A DNA stretch of 64,000 nucleotides from Janibacter sp. HTCC2649 (GTDB taxonomy: Bacteria > Actinomycetota > Actinomycetes > Actinomycetales > Dermatophilaceae): contig NZ_CH672413.1 of assembly GCF_000152705.1 (NCBI RefSeq), forward strand, positions 3,503,046 through 3,567,045, given 5' to 3'. Positions 38,209-48,255 of this stretch are shown here, piece by piece. The position numbers were made by a program, and so were the translations under genes. The first letter of the stretch is position 1, and each line of letters opens with the position of its first letter. Below the pieces are notes generated by a model that did not search any database, had not been told where the DNA came from, and saw nothing but the letters and a program-made list of their open reading frames with translations.

Positions 38209-38964
38209 ATGAGCAGGTACCGCGGAACTCACCGCGGGCGCCACGCCCGTCCATCCGAGGGACCCCTGACGCAGGCGCTCGGCGTCGTGCGTCGCCCCGC
38301 TGTCACGGCCGGGATGGCCCTCGCCCTCGTCGGGACCGGAGCCGTCGGTGTCGGCACCAACGACGCCGTCGCCGACTCCGAACCCTTCACCCTCAGCGCG
38401 TCCGCGGTGAGCCAGGCCGCGCTCTCCGCGAAGGAGAGCTTCGCCGACAGCAACCGCATCTCGAACGAGCGAGCCGGCGCCAACGCGCAGCGTTCCGCCG
38501 TCGAGGCCAAGGCCCAGGCCGCAGCGAAGGTCAAGGCCGACGCGGCCGCCGCAGCTGCCAAGGTCAAGGCTGCAGCCCTCGCCAAGGCCCGTCTGGCCGC
38601 TTCGCAGAAGGCCGCCCGCGACCAGCAGCGCGCCTCCCTCATCGCGGGCGCCCAGGCCGACCCTCGTGGTGCGGCCCGTGCGCTCATGAGCGACTACGGC
38701 TTCAGTGGCGACCGCCAGTGGGGCTGCCTCAACCTCCTCTGGGAGGGCGAGAGTGCGTGGAACTTCAAGGCCGAGAACTCCTCCTCTGGTGCCTACGGCA
38801 TTCCGCAGAGCCTGCCCGCCAGCAAGATGGCCAGCGTCGGCGCGGACTACCGCACCAACCCGGTCACCCAGATCAAGTGGGGCCTGAACTACATCAAGCA
38901 GTCCTACGGAACGCCCTGTGGCGCCTGGGACTTCTGGAACAACCGCTACCCGCACTGGTACTGA
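38209..38964 (+). CDS. Secreted lytic transglycosylase-like protein
   Basis: 251 aa. Basic start, signal segment (VTAGMALALVGTGAVGVGTNDAVA), an Ala/Lys-rich helical coil (residues 80-145) and a compact C-terminal domain: ALMSDYGFSGDRQWGCLNLLWEGESAWNF, SSGAYGIPQSLPASKMASVG and TQIKWGLNYIKQSYGTPCGAW. The Glu in WEGES and the GIPQ motif fit lysozyme-like SLT domains, acting on wall glycan. Two Cys may form a disulfide. ATG at 38209 with GAGAGGA upstream and a hairpin in the leader. Rpf-like proteins are relatives, but the Rpf domain itself is not seen. Confidence 0.85.
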   Translation: MSRYRGTHRGRHARPSEGPLTQALGVVRRPAVTAGMALALVGTGAVGVGTNDAVADSEPFTLSASAVSQAALSAKESFADSNRISNERAGANAQRSAVEAKAQAAAKVKADAAAAAAKVKAAALAKARLAASQKAARDQQRASLIAGAQADPRGAARALMSDYGFSGDRQWGCLNLLWEGESAWNFKAENSSSGAYGIPQSLPASKMASVGADYRTNPVTQIKWGLNYIKQSYGTPCGAWDFWNNRYPHWY

Positions 38965-39041
38965 GGGACCGCGCCTCGCGGACGCTCTCCGCCGAGGCTG
39001 ATCGACCCGGAAACAGGTGCCCGTTTCCGGCCAGCATGCTC

Positions 39042-39047
39042 TAATTC
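39042..39047 (+). promoter_or_regulatory. -10-like box of the acyltransferase gene
   Basis: TAATTC five bases before the GTG at 39053; no ribosome site, so a leaderless start is likely. Confidence 0.35.
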
Positions 39048-39052
39048 CTGCT

Positions 39053-40216
39053 GTGACCGCGAGCAGTTCGGTGACGCTCGACGCGTCCAAGCCCTCAGGA
39101 CCGCAGTCGGCGAGCTATGTCGCCGGACTGACCGGTCTGCGCGGCTTTGCGGCCATGAACGTGGTCCTGGTCCACGTCTCTGTGCTCACGCCCCACGCGT
39201 GGCTGGGTCTGCACGGCTTCGGCCCGATCGCGCTGTTCGTCCTCTCGGGATACCTCCTGATCAAGCCGTGGTCCAAGGCGGCCGTGACCGGTCGGGCCCT
39301 GCCATCGCTTCGCTCGTTCGCGATCAGGCGAGTGCTCCGCATCTTCCCCGCCTACCTCGTGTGTCTCGTGCTCGTGGCGATGCTCATCCCCACGTCGCAG
39401 CCGCACGGCAGTGCGCAGTGGCTGCGGGCGCTGACCCTCACGACGATCTACTCGGGTGACTACGGCCCACCCGCGCTGTTCCACACGTGGAGCCTCTGCG
39501 TCGAGTTCGCGTGGTACGTCTTCGCGCCGATCATGGGTGGGCTCGTCGTCCTCGCCGTGCGCAGCTCGCGGCACGGCCCCGCACGCGGGCTCACGGCCCT
39601 GGCCGTCTGCGCGCTCGTGACCCCGGTGTTCCTCCTGTGGGAGGAGCGCGGCCTGGACGCGGCGCAGTCGAGCGCTCACTTCTGGCTACCCGCCTGGCTC
39701 GCGGCCTTCGCCCTGGGCGCCATGGTCTGCCATGTAGAGACGATGCATCAGGCGGGCAGGACGTCCGCTGCCGTGAAACTGCTCGTGGGCCTCGCGTCGA
39801 AACCAGTGGTGCTGCCGATCCTCGCCGTGGTCCTGCTCTATGTCGTGCAGTCACCGACGCTCGGTGGCGGCTACAACTTCGAACCCACGACGGCGACCCA
39901 GGACAACACGCGCTACTTCGCGAACATCGGTCTTGCCCTGGTGCTGCTCGTGTCGATCATCTTCTCGCCGCGCCCCAGCATCATCGCCCGCGTCTTCGCG
40001 ACGCGCCCCATGGAGGCGCTGGGCCGGTGGTCCTACGGCATCTACCTGGCCAACCTGCCGCTCGTGCACGTCATGTCCTCGCACTTCCCGTCGTCCACGC
40101 CGGGTGAGTTCATCGTGCGGGTGGGTGCGATCACGGCCGCGAGCATCGGCCTGGGAGCGGCCGCCTACGCGCTCATCGAGCGTCCGGCGATGGATCTGTC
40201 CCGTCGCCTGACCTAG
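39053..40216 (+). CDS. Acyltransferase 3 family membrane protein
   Basis: 387 aa, about ten helices. LTGLRGFAAMNVVLVHVSVL with the catalytic His, ALFVLSGYLLIKPW, SFAIRRVLRIFPAYLVCLVL and LFHTWSLCVEFAWYVFAPI are the family landmarks. Such enzymes put acetyl or other acyl groups on exported sugars, peptidoglycan or lipids. No partner gene points to the substrate. The last 44 bases overlap the convergent gene. Confidence 0.88.
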   Translation: MTASSSVTLDASKPSGPQSASYVAGLTGLRGFAAMNVVLVHVSVLTPHAWLGLHGFGPIALFVLSGYLLIKPWSKAAVTGRALPSLRSFAIRRVLRIFPAYLVCLVLVAMLIPTSQPHGSAQWLRALTLTTIYSGDYGPPALFHTWSLCVEFAWYVFAPIMGGLVVLAVRSSRHGPARGLTALAVCALVTPVFLLWEERGLDAAQSSAHFWLPAWLAAFALGAMVCHVETMHQAGRTSAAVKLLVGLASKPVVLPILAVVLLYVVQSPTLGGGYNFEPTTATQDNTRYFANIGLALVLLVSIIFSPRPSIIARVFATRPMEALGRWSYGIYLANLPLVHVMSSHFPSSTPGEFIVRVGAITAASIGLGAAAYALIERPAMDLSRRLT

Positions 40217-40865
40217 CACTGAGGGCCGGCTCGGCGTCGTTCTCGTTCTTGGGGCCAGTCTCGGGCTCGTCGTCGTCGAAGTCGTTCCTCGTGCCCGTGG
40301 TGAACCCACCGACGATGTAGCCGCCGCCGATGGTGGCCAGCAGGGCGAGCACGACGAGTCCGACGCCCTCGAAGAACTGGCTCTGGGTGGACTGACCGCA
40401 GAGCGCTGTGGTCATGGCGTTGCCCGTGGGGGAGAGCGCTGACCCGCACCGGAGGAGGGCCGAGTCCGAGCCGTGCGTGAAGACAGGCTGGAGGAGCCGG
40501 ACGACGCCGAAGGCGGCCACGGGGACACCCACGATCGACGCGACGATGGCGCCCTGGAGGAAGCCTTGGGTGGGGCGCCGGCTGGCGAGCAGCTGCCCTG
40601 CGCCCAGCAGCACGACGCCGGCAGCGATCAGACCCATCACGAGCACGCGGGCGGCCTTCCAGTCGTCGACGCACACGACGGCGGCAAGGTTGTCACCCAT
40701 GGGGGAGGCCGGGGAACCGCATCCGAAAGGGCGGAGGTTGGCGCCCGGCACCGACAACGGTCGCAACCACACGATGACGGCGGCGGCGAAGAGCAGGAGC
40801 GCCACGACCCGGAAGGCTCTCACCGTCCGGTCGCCGCCAGGTCCTGACTCGATGGCGTCATTCAC
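40173..40865 (-). CDS. Membrane protein with internal two-fold repeat (Cys-containing)
   Basis: 230 aa, four helices. Two modules: helix, then FGCGSPASPMGDN...VVCVDD, helix; and helix, then LRCGSALSPTGNA...ALCGQS, helix. Each exported loop has CGS-x-x-SP-x-GN/D and a second Cys, so each may hold one disulfide. The polar C-terminal tail is acidic. ATG at 40865 has GGAGGAG ten bases before it. Function unknown. Confidence 0.75.
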   Translation of the reverse strand: MNDAIESGPGGDRTVRAFRVVALLLFAAAVIVWLRPLSVPGANLRPFGCGSPASPMGDNLAAVVCVDDWKAARVLVMGLIAAGVVLLGAGQLLASRRPTQGFLQGAIVASIVGVPVAAFGVVRLLQPVFTHGSDSALLRCGSALSPTGNAMTTALCGQSTQSQFFEGVGLVVLALLATIGGGYIVGGFTTGTRNDFDDDEPETGPKNENDAEPALSARSGDGTDPSPDAR

Positions 40866-40991
40866 GATGGGCTCCTCCGGACTGAATGGGCGTGTTCCGG
40901 GGTCAGTCTGAACGAGGTGGGGGCCGATGAGGGGCGGTTGCGCGATTTCGCGAGGTCAGCCGTCGGGACAGCCGTCAGGGCGCCGGTCCCG

Positions 40992-42002
40992 TCAGAGGCG
41001 GCGCAGGCGAATGTTCGTCACGGCGTGGTCGGCACCCTTGGAGAGCACCAACGTGGCTCGGTCACGGGTGGGCAGGACGTTGCGCAGCAGGTTCGGCTCG
41101 TTGATCCGCTCCCAGATCCCCGCAGCGGTCTCGCGCGCCTCGGCGTCGGTCAGCGCCGCATACCGGTGGAAGTACGACTCAGGGTCCGCGAACGCGGTCT
41201 CACGCAGTCGGAGGAAGCGCTCGATGTACCAGATGCGCAGCTGCTCCACGGGGGCATCGACATAGACCGAGAAGTCGAAGTAGTCCGACAGCACCTGACG
41301 CGTCCGCAGGTCCGAACGCACTGTCGCTGGCTGCAGCACGTTGAGTCCCTCGACGATGAGGACGTCCGGCTGGTCGACGACGATCTCGGCCCCCGGAACG
41401 ATGTCGTACGTGAGGTGCGAATACACGGGAGCGACGACACGCGGCATACCGGATTTCACGTCTGCGACGAAGCGCAGGAGAGCCCGGCGGTCGTAGGACT
41501 CGGGGAAACCCTTGCGCTGCAACAGTCCTCGCGCCTCGAGGTCAGCGTTGGGGCGGAGGAAGCCGTCGGTCGTGATGAGGTCGACCCGGGGCGTCTGCGG
41601 CCAGCGACGCAGGAGCTCGCGCAGGACGCGCGCCGTCGTCGACTTGCCCACGGCCACCGACCCGGCGATGCCGATGACGAACGGAACCTTCGCCGGCCGG
41701 TCGCCGAGGAAGTCGGTCGTGACCCGGTGCAGCCCGGCCGTCGCGTTGACGTAGAAGGCAAGCAGACGCGACAGGGGGAGGTAGACCTCCTCGACCTCCC
41801 GCAGGTCCACGCGGTCACCGATGCCTCGGATCCGGCCGATGTCGCCGGGGGTGAGGCTCAGCGGGTGGTTCTCCCGACGGGCCGCCCAGTCGTCGCGGGA
41901 GAAGTCGAGGTACGGCGAGGGCACGACCGCCGTCGGCTCGGACCCGGACGGGGGAACTGGCCCGGACGGGGGAACTGCGGGCGTGACAGACACGCGCGCC
42001 AT
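40992..42002 (-). CDS. coaA: Pantothenate kinase, type I
   Basis: 336 aa. First step of coenzyme A synthesis. P-loop [19 protein letters not shown], then [35 protein letters not shown], and [24 protein letters not shown] are all type I features. About 20 residues longer than usual at the N-terminus, where a 17-base direct repeat (41943-41978) encodes a doubled VPPSG unit. Start at the ATG at 42002; ATG at 42014 is in frame. Divergent from glmS. Confidence 0.93.
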   Translation of the reverse strand: MARVSVTPAVPPSGPVPPSGSEPTAVVPSPYLDFSRDDWAARRENHPLSLTPGDIGRIRGIGDRVDLREVEEVYLPLSRLLAFYVNATAGLHRVTTDFLGDRPAKVPFVIGIAGSVAVGKSTTARVLRELLRRWPQTPRVDLITTDGFLRPNADLEARGLLQRKGFPESYDRRALLRFVADVKSGMPRVVAPVYSHLTYDIVPGAEIVVDQPDVLIVEGLNVLQPATVRSDLRTRQVLSDYFDFSVYVDAPVEQLRIWYIERFLRLRETAFADPESYFHRYAALTDAEARETAAGIWERINEPNLLRNVLPTRDRATLVLSKGADHAVTNIRLRRL

Positions 42003-42086
42003 TGTGGCGCACATGCGGGGTGAGCGGACGGCATACGCCGTCGTCGGCGCGCGACGCGGTGGTTCGGGAGACGCGATCCGAGCCAT

Positions 42087-42092
42087 TACGCT
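42087..42092 (+). promoter_or_regulatory. -10 box of glmS, leaderless arrangement
   Basis: TACGCT, seven bases, ATG at 42100; no ribosome site. No room for a glmS ribozyme. Confidence 0.5.
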
Positions 42093-42099
42093 TGCGGCC

Positions 42100-43959
42100 A
42101 TGTGTGGAATCGTCGGATATGTCGGCAGTGCCATGGATGATCGCGCCGAGAGCGTGGTCATGGAGGGCCTGGCTCGCCTGGAGTACCGCGGCTACGACTC
42201 GGCCGGTATCGCCCTCGTCACCGAGGAGGGCGTCCAGTCGGACAAGCGCGCAGGCAAGCTCGAGAACCTGCGCAGCGCCTTGGAAGCCCACCCCCTCGCC
42301 CCCTCGCGCACGGCGATCGGTCACACCCGCTGGGCGACCCACGGTGGCCCCACCGACGGCAACGCCCACCCCCACCACGGTGGCAACGACGACAAGCTCG
42401 CCCTGATCCACAACGGCATCATCGAGAACTTCCACTCGCTCAAGAAGGAGCTCCTCGCCGAGGGCGTCGACTTCCTCAGCGAGACCGACACCGAGGTCGC
42501 GGCCAAGCTCGTCGGCCGCGCGTTCGACCAGACCGGTGACCTCACCCAGGCCATGCAGCAGGTCGTCAACCGCCTCGAGGGTGCGTTCACCCTTCTCGCC
42601 GTGCACGCCAACCAGCCCGGCGTCGTCGTCGGTGCCCGTCGCAACAGCCCACTCGTCGTCGGTCTCGGAGAGGGCGAGAACTTCCTCGGCTCCGACGTCG
42701 CCGCGTTCATCGGCTACACCCGCCACGCGCTCGAGCTCGGCCAGGACCAGATCGTCACGATCACCCCCGAGGGCCACGAGGTCATCACCTTCGACGGTGA
42801 GCCCGCCGAGGGCAAGGCCTACGAGGTCACCTGGGACGCCGCGGCCGCCGAGAAGGGTGGCTACGCGACGTTCATGGAGAAGGAGATCTTCGACCAGCCC
42901 CACGCCGTCGGCGACACCCTCCTGGGTCGCACCGACGAGAGCGGTCGTCTCGTCCTCGACGAGCTCCGCATCAGCGAGGAGCAGCTCAAGAACGTCGACC
43001 GCATCACCGTCGTCGCCTGCGGCACTGCGGCGTATGCCGGCATGGTCGCGAAGTACGCCATCGAGCACTGGACCCGCATCCCGGTCGAGGTCGCCCTGGC
43101 GCACGAGTTCCGCTACAGCGACCCCATCGTCAACGAGCGTTCGCTCGTGGTGAGCATCAGCCAGTCCGGCGAGACCATGGACACCCTCATGGCCGTCAAG
43201 CACGCCCGCGAGCTCGGCGCGCTGACGATCTCGGTCTGCAACACCCACGGCTCGACGATTCCACGCGAGTCCGACGCCGTGCTCTACACGCACGCCGGAC
43301 CCGAGATCGCGGTCGCCTCGACCAAGGCCTTCCTCGCGCAGATCACCGCCTGCTACGTCCTCGGCCTCTATCTCGCCCAGCTGCGTGGCGGCGCCTTCGC
43401 CGACGACGCGCAGGCCGTGATGAAGGAGCTGCACGGAGTCCCCGCCAAGCTCGAGGAGCTCCTGGGCAACATGGACCGGGTCAAGGAGATCGCCCGCTTC
43501 ATGGCCGACACCCGCTCGGTGCTCTTCCTTGGCCGCAACGTCGGCTACCCCATCGCCATGGAGGGCGCGCTCAAGCTCAAGGAGCTCGCCTACATCCACG
43601 CCGAGGGCTTCGCGGCCGGCGAGCTCAAGCACGGCCCGATCGCGCTCATCGAGGCCGGCCAGCCGGTCTTCATCGTCGTCCCCGGACCCGACACGCCGCA
43701 CGAGCTGCACAAGAAGGTCGTCTCCAACATCCAGGAGATCCGCGCTCGCGGCGCTCGCACCATCGTCATCGCGCAGGAGGGTGACGAGGACGTCGTGCCC
43801 TTCGCCGACGAGGTCATCCGCGTGCCCCAGACGTCGCCGCTCCTCCAGCCGTTGCTGACGGTCGTGCCGTTGCAGATGTTCGCGCTGCACCTCTCGACGG
43901 CCAAGGGTCTCGACGTCGACCAGCCGAGAAACCTCGCCAAGAGCGTCACGGTCGAGTGA
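42100..43959 (+). CDS. glmS: Glutamine-fructose-6-phosphate aminotransferase (isomerizing)
   Basis: 619 aa. Makes glucosamine 6-phosphate for peptidoglycan. The start is fixed by Cys2, the glutaminase nucleophile, in MCGIVGYVG; then [19 protein letters not shown] and the linker EKEIFDQP. Two SIS domains follow ([53 protein letters not shown]) and the C-terminal LAKSVTVE. Heads an envelope and tRNA-modification run. Confidence 0.97.
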   Translation: MCGIVGYVGSAMDDRAESVVMEGLARLEYRGYDSAGIALVTEEGVQSDKRAGKLENLRSALEAHPLAPSRTAIGHTRWATHGGPTDGNAHPHHGGNDDKLALIHNGIIENFHSLKKELLAEGVDFLSETDTEVAAKLVGRAFDQTGDLTQAMQQVVNRLEGAFTLLAVHANQPGVVVGARRNSPLVVGLGEGENFLGSDVAAFIGYTRHALELGQDQIVTITPEGHEVITFDGEPAEGKAYEVTWDAAAAEKGGYATFMEKEIFDQPHAVGDTLLGRTDESGRLVLDELRISEEQLKNVDRITVVACGTAAYAGMVAKYAIEHWTRIPVEVALAHEFRYSDPIVNERSLVVSISQSGETMDTLMAVKHARELGALTISVCNTHGSTIPRESDAVLYTHAGPEIAVASTKAFLAQITACYVLGLYLAQLRGGAFADDAQAVMKELHGVPAKLEELLGNMDRVKEIARFMADTRSVLFLGRNVGYPIAMEGALKLKELAYIHAEGFAAGELKHGPIALIEAGQPVFIVVPGPDTPHELHKKVVSNIQEIRARGARTIVIAQEGDEDVVPFADEVIRVPQTSPLLQPLLTVVPLQMFALHLSTAKGLDVDQPRNLAKSVTVE

Positions 43960-43960
43960 C

Positions 43961-44311
43961 GTGATCGTCGGCACCGGGATCGACGTCGTCGACATCGCGC
44001 GTTTCGCTGAGACGCTCGAGCGCACGCCGGGGTTGCTCACGCGCCTGTTCACCGAGAGTGAGCGGGGGTTGCCGATGCGTTCTCTCGCAGCGCGATTCGC
44101 GGCCAAGGAGGCCCTGGCCAAGGCCCTTGGTGCCCCCGTTGGCCTGGCCTGGACCGACGCCACCGTGGTGCGCGACGAAACCGGTCGCCCGAGCATCGAG
44201 ATGATCGGGACAGTGGCCGCGCGCGCCGCCGAGCTCGGCGTGAAGCACATGCACGTGTCGCTGTCCCACGACGCAGGGATTGCTTCTGCCGTCGTCATTG
44301 CGGAGTCCTGA
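43961..44311 (+). CDS. acpS: Holo-[acyl-carrier-protein] synthase
   Basis: 116 aa, normal length. Transfers phosphopantetheine from CoA to acyl carrier protein. [14 protein letters not shown] (metal Asp), [12 protein letters not shown] (Lys-Glu) and [16 protein letters not shown] are characteristic. GTG one base after the glmS stop. Using CoA, it links to the divergent coaA nearby in pathway terms. Confidence 0.95.
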   Translation: MIVGTGIDVVDIARFAETLERTPGLLTRLFTESERGLPMRSLAARFAAKEALAKALGAPVGLAWTDATVVRDETGRPSIEMIGTVAARAAELGVKHMHVSLSHDAGIASAVVIAES

Positions 44312-44337
44312 GTACCCCAACTGCAGAGGATCCACCT

Positions 44338-45828
44338 GTGATCGAAGCGTGGTCGCCCGAAGACGTGTATGCCGCCGAGGCAGCTCTCGAGGAGGAGCTT
44401 GCTTCGGGTGAGCTCATGGCCCGAGCTGTCGAGGGCCTGGCCGACGTCGTCGCGGCTCGCGTCTCGCAGCTCGGCGCCGAGACCGTCGTCGCCCTCGTGG
44501 GCGGCGGAAACAACGGAGCAGATGCCCTGTATGCCGTGGCTCAGCTCGCCGAGTCCGGCGTCAGTTGCGCTGCCGCAGTGGACCTTTCGCGCGTCCACGA
44601 GGGCGCGCTCGAGGCGGCGCGGGCTGCCGGCGTCGTGCTGGTCTCGGGCGCAGAGGCGCTGGAGGACATCGCGGAGGCCGACATCGTGCTCGATGGGATC
44701 GTCGGGCTGGGCGGACGTCCGGGGCTCCCGGAGCAGGCGGCGGCGTGGGTCGCGGCCATCCCCGACGACGCGCACGTGATCGCGGTCGACCTGCCCTCCG
44801 GTCAGGCGGCGGACGGTTTGGGGTTCGACCCCGATGGTGTCCTCGCCGACGAGACGGTGACGTTCTCGGTGGCCAAGCCCGTCCACCTCCTCCCACCGAC
44901 CGAGCAGGCGTGCGGCATGCTCACCGTCGTCGACATCGGGCTCACCTTCGACACCGGTCCGGCCGTCGTCCGTCTGACCTTCGATGACGTCGTCGACGTG
45001 TGGCCGGTGCCCGGCCCCGAGGACGACAAGTACTCGCGGGGCGTCGTCGGCATCGTCGCCGGTGGCGAGAACTATTCGGGCGCAGCGGTTCTCGCTGTCA
45101 CGGCCGCCGTCGAGGCCGGTGCCGGGATGGTGCGCTACGTCGGCACGCCCACGCCCGAAGGGCTCGTCCGTGCCGCCGTCCCCGAGGCCGTCCACGGTGA
45201 GGGCCGCGTCCAGGCCTGGGTCGTCGGACCCGGGCTCGACATCACGTCCACGCGGCGTGACGCGACGACCCAGCTCGAGGTCGCCCGCGTGGCGCTCGGG
45301 GGCGAACAGCCCGTGCTCGTCGATGCCGGGGGGCTTGACCTCGTCGACGACGACGTCATCGAGGCCCGTCGTGGTCGTCCCACGCTCCTCACCCCCCACG
45401 CTGGCGAGCTCGCGACCCTGCTCACCCGCCTCGGCGCCAGCCGGCGGTCGCGCAAGAGCATCACGGTCGAGCGTGCTGCCGTCGAGGCCGAGCCCCTGCG
45501 TCACGCGCGCGCCCTCACCGAACGCACCGGAATGACTGTCCTGCTCAAGGGTTCGACGACGCTCGTCGTGCCCGCCGACCCGAGCGAGCCGGTGCGCTCC
45601 CAGGCCGACGCGCCGCCGTGGCTCGCGACCGCTGGCGCCGGCGACGTCCTCGCCGGGCTCATCGGCACCCTCCTCGCCGCCGGCCTTTCTCCTGCCGACG
45701 CGGGCGCCCTCGGTGCCCTCGTCCACGGGGTCGCCGCCGACCGAGCCAGCGCGGGAGGTCCGGTACGCGCCCTCCGGGTCGCCCACGGCATACCCGAAGC
45801 AGTGGCACACCTCCTCACCCGAGGGTGA
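44338..45828 (+). CDS. nnr: Bifunctional NAD(P)HX epimerase / ADP-dependent dehydratase
   Basis: 496 aa. Repairs hydrated NAD(P)H. N-terminal epimerase (YjeF-N), residues 1-215: VVALVGGGNNGADALYAVAQ, IVLDGIVGLGGRPGLPE, VIAVDLPSGQAADG. C-terminal dehydratase (ribokinase-like), 230-490: VVGIVAGGENYSGAAVLAV, LLTPHAGELATLL, VLLKGSTTLV and ATAGAGDVLAGLIGTLL with the catalytic Asp. GTG at 44338 with AGAGGA upstream. Confidence 0.94.
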   Translation: MIEAWSPEDVYAAEAALEEELASGELMARAVEGLADVVAARVSQLGAETVVALVGGGNNGADALYAVAQLAESGVSCAAAVDLSRVHEGALEAARAAGVVLVSGAEALEDIAEADIVLDGIVGLGGRPGLPEQAAAWVAAIPDDAHVIAVDLPSGQAADGLGFDPDGVLADETVTFSVAKPVHLLPPTEQACGMLTVVDIGLTFDTGPAVVRLTFDDVVDVWPVPGPEDDKYSRGVVGIVAGGENYSGAAVLAVTAAVEAGAGMVRYVGTPTPEGLVRAAVPEAVHGEGRVQAWVVGPGLDITSTRRDATTQLEVARVALGGEQPVLVDAGGLDLVDDDVIEARRGRPTLLTPHAGELATLLTRLGASRRSRKSITVERAAVEAEPLRHARALTERTGMTVLLKGSTTLVVPADPSEPVRSQADAPPWLATAGAGDVLAGLIGTLLAAGLSPADAGALGALVHGVAADRASAGGPVRALRVAHGIPEAVAHLLTRG

Positions 45829-45874
45829 ACCCCAGCGCCGTCCAGGACAGCCCCCACCTAGACTTGATCGCCTC

Positions 45875-47050
45875 ATGACCACGCCAGCTGCCCCCGTCTC
45901 CGCCGCACCGCCCGAGGGCGTCTCGGCATGGGTGACGATTGACCTCGCCGCGATCGCCGACAACGTCCGCGAGCTCGATCGACGCTCGCCCGGCGCCGAG
46001 GTCATGGCGGTCGTCAAGGCCAACGGCTACGGCCACGGACTGGTCCCGAGCGCCCGCGCCGCCGTCGCCGGTGGCGCGACCTGGCTTGCCGTGGCCCAGT
46101 TCAACGAGGCCCTCGACCTGCGGGCCGCCGGAGTCACGACCCCGTTGCTGACCTGGCTCTATGCGCCGGGGGTCGACTTCGGCGCGGCCATCGACGCCGA
46201 CATCGACATCTCGGTCTCCGCGCCGTGGGCACTGGACGCGGTCGTCGCCGCCGCACGCGCACGGGGCCGCGCCGCCCGCATCCACGTCAAGGTCGACACC
46301 GGCCTGGGGCGCAACGGCGCCCTGGGCCAGGGCTGGACCGATCTCATTGCCGCCCTCGGGCCCGTCGTGGCCGAAGGCGCCGTCGAGGTCATCGGCGTCT
46401 GGTCCCACTTCGCGCGCGCCGACGCCCCGCAGGACCCCACCGTCCTGGGCCAGCGCGACCGCTTCGTCGAGGCTGCCGAGGAACTCGAGCGGGCCGGCAT
46501 ACGCCCACAACTCCGGCACCTCGCGAACTCCGCCGCCACGCTCACCAACCCCAACGCCCACTTCGACCTGGTGCGCCCCGGCCTCGCGGTCTACGGACTC
46601 TCGCCCGTGCCCGATCTCGGTTCGCCGCAGGACTTCGGGCTGCGCGAGGCCATGCGGGTCACGGCCCGTCTGGCCCTCGTCAAGGAGGCGTCGACGGGGC
46701 AGGGCGTGAGCTACGGCCACATCTACACGACCCCCGAGGACACCGTGCTGGGGCTCGTGCCCATCGGCTACGCCGACGGCATCCCGCGGCACGCCGGGAA
46801 CGTCGGACCGGTCAAGGTCGGCGATCGTCGTCTCACCGTGGCCGGCCGGGTCTGCATGGACCAGTTCGTTCTCGACCTCGGAGCGGGGTATGCCGGCGGT
46901 GCCGGTGACGAGGTCGTCATCCTTGGCCGTGGGGTCGACGACGAGCCGACGGCCCAGGACTGGGCGACGGCGATCGACACGATCAACTACGAGATCGTCA
47001 CGCGCATGAGCGACCGGTTGCCTCGGGTCTTCATCGGTGGGGACGTCTGA
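45875..47050 (+). CDS. alr: Alanine racemase
   Basis: 391 aa. Provides D-alanine for peptidoglycan. PLP Lys in VMAVVKANGYGHGLVPSA, catalytic Tyr in GVSYGHIYTTP, with VDTGLGRNG, SHFARAD and AGRVCMDQFVLDLG. TAGACT (45858-45863) lies ten bases before the ATG, giving a leader of a few bases at most. Overlaps the hydrolase gene as TGATG. Confidence 0.96.
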   Translation: MTTPAAPVSAAPPEGVSAWVTIDLAAIADNVRELDRRSPGAEVMAVVKANGYGHGLVPSARAAVAGGATWLAVAQFNEALDLRAAGVTTPLLTWLYAPGVDFGAAIDADIDISVSAPWALDAVVAAARARGRAARIHVKVDTGLGRNGALGQGWTDLIAALGPVVAEGAVEVIGVWSHFARADAPQDPTVLGQRDRFVEAAEELERAGIRPQLRHLANSAATLTNPNAHFDLVRPGLAVYGLSPVPDLGSPQDFGLREAMRVTARLALVKEASTGQGVSYGHIYTTPEDTVLGLVPIGYADGIPRHAGNVGPVKVGDRRLTVAGRVCMDQFVLDLGAGYAGGAGDEVVILGRGVDDEPTAQDWATAIDTINYEIVTRMSDRLPRVFIGGDV

Positions 47051-48255
47051 TGGTCAGCGTGGGCAGGGCGATGGGATTCGGCGCGGCCGCGGCGGCTGCG
47101 GCCGGTGCTGCAGCGGCCGGCGTGGCCGTGGATCGCGCGGCAGCGGCCCGGCGTCGCCTGGGTGCGCTCGATCCTGCCGACGGGTTCGCGCACAGGGCCG
47201 ACCTCGAGCTCAAGGTCATCGCCAGCGACGGGCTCAACCTCCACGTCGAGGTCGACACGCCGGACGACCTCGACCCCGCGCTGCCGACGATCGTCATGTC
47301 GCACGGCTACTGCCTCAGCCTGCGCGGTTGGGTGCTGCAGCGGCGTGCGTTCGTGCAGGCCGGCTACCGGGTCGTCCTCTGGGACCAGCGCAGCCACGGC
47401 GAGTCCGAGAAGTCGGAGCTCGCGCACTGCACCATCGACCAGCTCGCCAACGACCTGCGCGCCGTCATCGATGCGACCTGCCCGGACGGCCCGCTCGTCC
47501 TCGTCGGCCACTCGATGGGTGGCATGACGACGATGGCGTTCACCCGCCTCCACTCCGAGCTCGTGCGTGAACGCGTCACGGCGGTGGCGTTCGTCTCGAC
47601 CGCGGCCGGGGGAGAGGGCCTCACCGACCTCGGGATGGGACCGCTCGTCGGCCGCGCCATCGGCCAGGCGGGTCCGCGCGTGCTCTCGCGCCTTGCTCCG
47701 CACCAGAAGTGGTTGGCGCCCGTGCGTCGCATCGGACGCAACGTCGAGGACCTGCTCGTCGACCGCTTCTCGTTCGACTCACCGGTGAGCGAGGCGACCG
47801 TGCGCTTCGCCGCCGACCTCATCCTCGCCACGCCGTTCGAGGTCATGGCGGCGTTCCTTCCGGCGCTGCGGATGCATGACGAGCACGAGACCCTGGCCGC
47901 CCTGCTCGACAAGCAGGTTCTCGTCATCAACGGCACCGGAGACCTGCTCACGCCGCCGCAACGCAGCGAAGAGATCGTCGAGCGCCTGCCCGGTGCAGAG
48001 CACGTCGTCGTCGAGGAGTCCGGGCACCTCATCATGCTCGAGCACCCCGAGGTCGTCACGGGCCAGATCCTCGCCCTCATCGACCGCGCCGAGGCCGATG
48101 CCGCGGCCGGCATCGCGGTGAGCGACAAGCCCCGGGTGCGCCGCAAGGTCATCGACATCGCCAAGGGTCGACTGGTCCGTCGGGCCAAGGCGGCGTCGAA
48201 GTCCCCGGAGAAGGCCGAGGCCCGGGCCAAGAGCCCAAGCAAGGCGAGCTCATGA
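47050..48255 (+). CDS. Alpha/beta hydrolase
   Basis: 401 aa. N-terminal Ala-rich hydrophobic segment (signal or anchor), then MSHGYCLSLRGWVLQRRAFVQ, VLWDQRSHGESEKS, nucleophile elbow VLVGHSMGGMTTMAF, Asp in LVINGTGDLLTPPQR and His in VEESGHLIMLEHP. Basic Lys-rich tail. Between alr and tsaE, as in mycobacteria; substrate unknown. Confidence 0.9.
   Translation: MVSVGRAMGFGAAAAAAAGAAAAGVAVDRAAAARRRLGALDPADGFAHRADLELKVIASDGLNLHVEVDTPDDLDPALPTIVMSHGYCLSLRGWVLQRRAFVQAGYRVVLWDQRSHGESEKSELAHCTIDQLANDLRAVIDATCPDGPLVLVGHSMGGMTTMAFTRLHSELVRERVTAVAFVSTAAGGEGLTDLGMGPLVGRAIGQAGPRVLSRLAPHQKWLAPVRRIGRNVEDLLVDRFSFDSPVSEATVRFAADLILATPFEVMAAFLPALRMHDEHETLAALLDKQVLVINGTGDLLTPPQRSEEIVERLPGAEHVVVEESGHLIMLEHPEVVTGQILALIDRAEADAAAGIAVSDKPRVRRKVIDIAKGRLVRRAKAASKSPEKAEARAKSPSKASS

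Noticed and set aside
38209-38964. Resuscitation-promoting factor
   Set aside because: The C-terminal domain has the WEGES and GIPQ pattern of SLT-type domains but not the Rpf domain sequence.
41943-41978. Doubled 17-base unit at the 5' end of coaA as a regulatory repeat
   Set aside because: It is in frame and simply duplicates a VPPSG unit in a variable N-terminal tail.
42003-42099. glmS ribozyme
   Set aside because: The gap to coaA is under 100 bases, the gene has a -10 box seven bases before its start, and glmS ribozymes are not expected in actinobacteria.
41815-46023. Very long open frames antisense to glmS-nnr, metB and groEL
   Set aside because: High G+C at third positions removes stops on the other strand; the sense genes have clear motifs, the antisense products have none.
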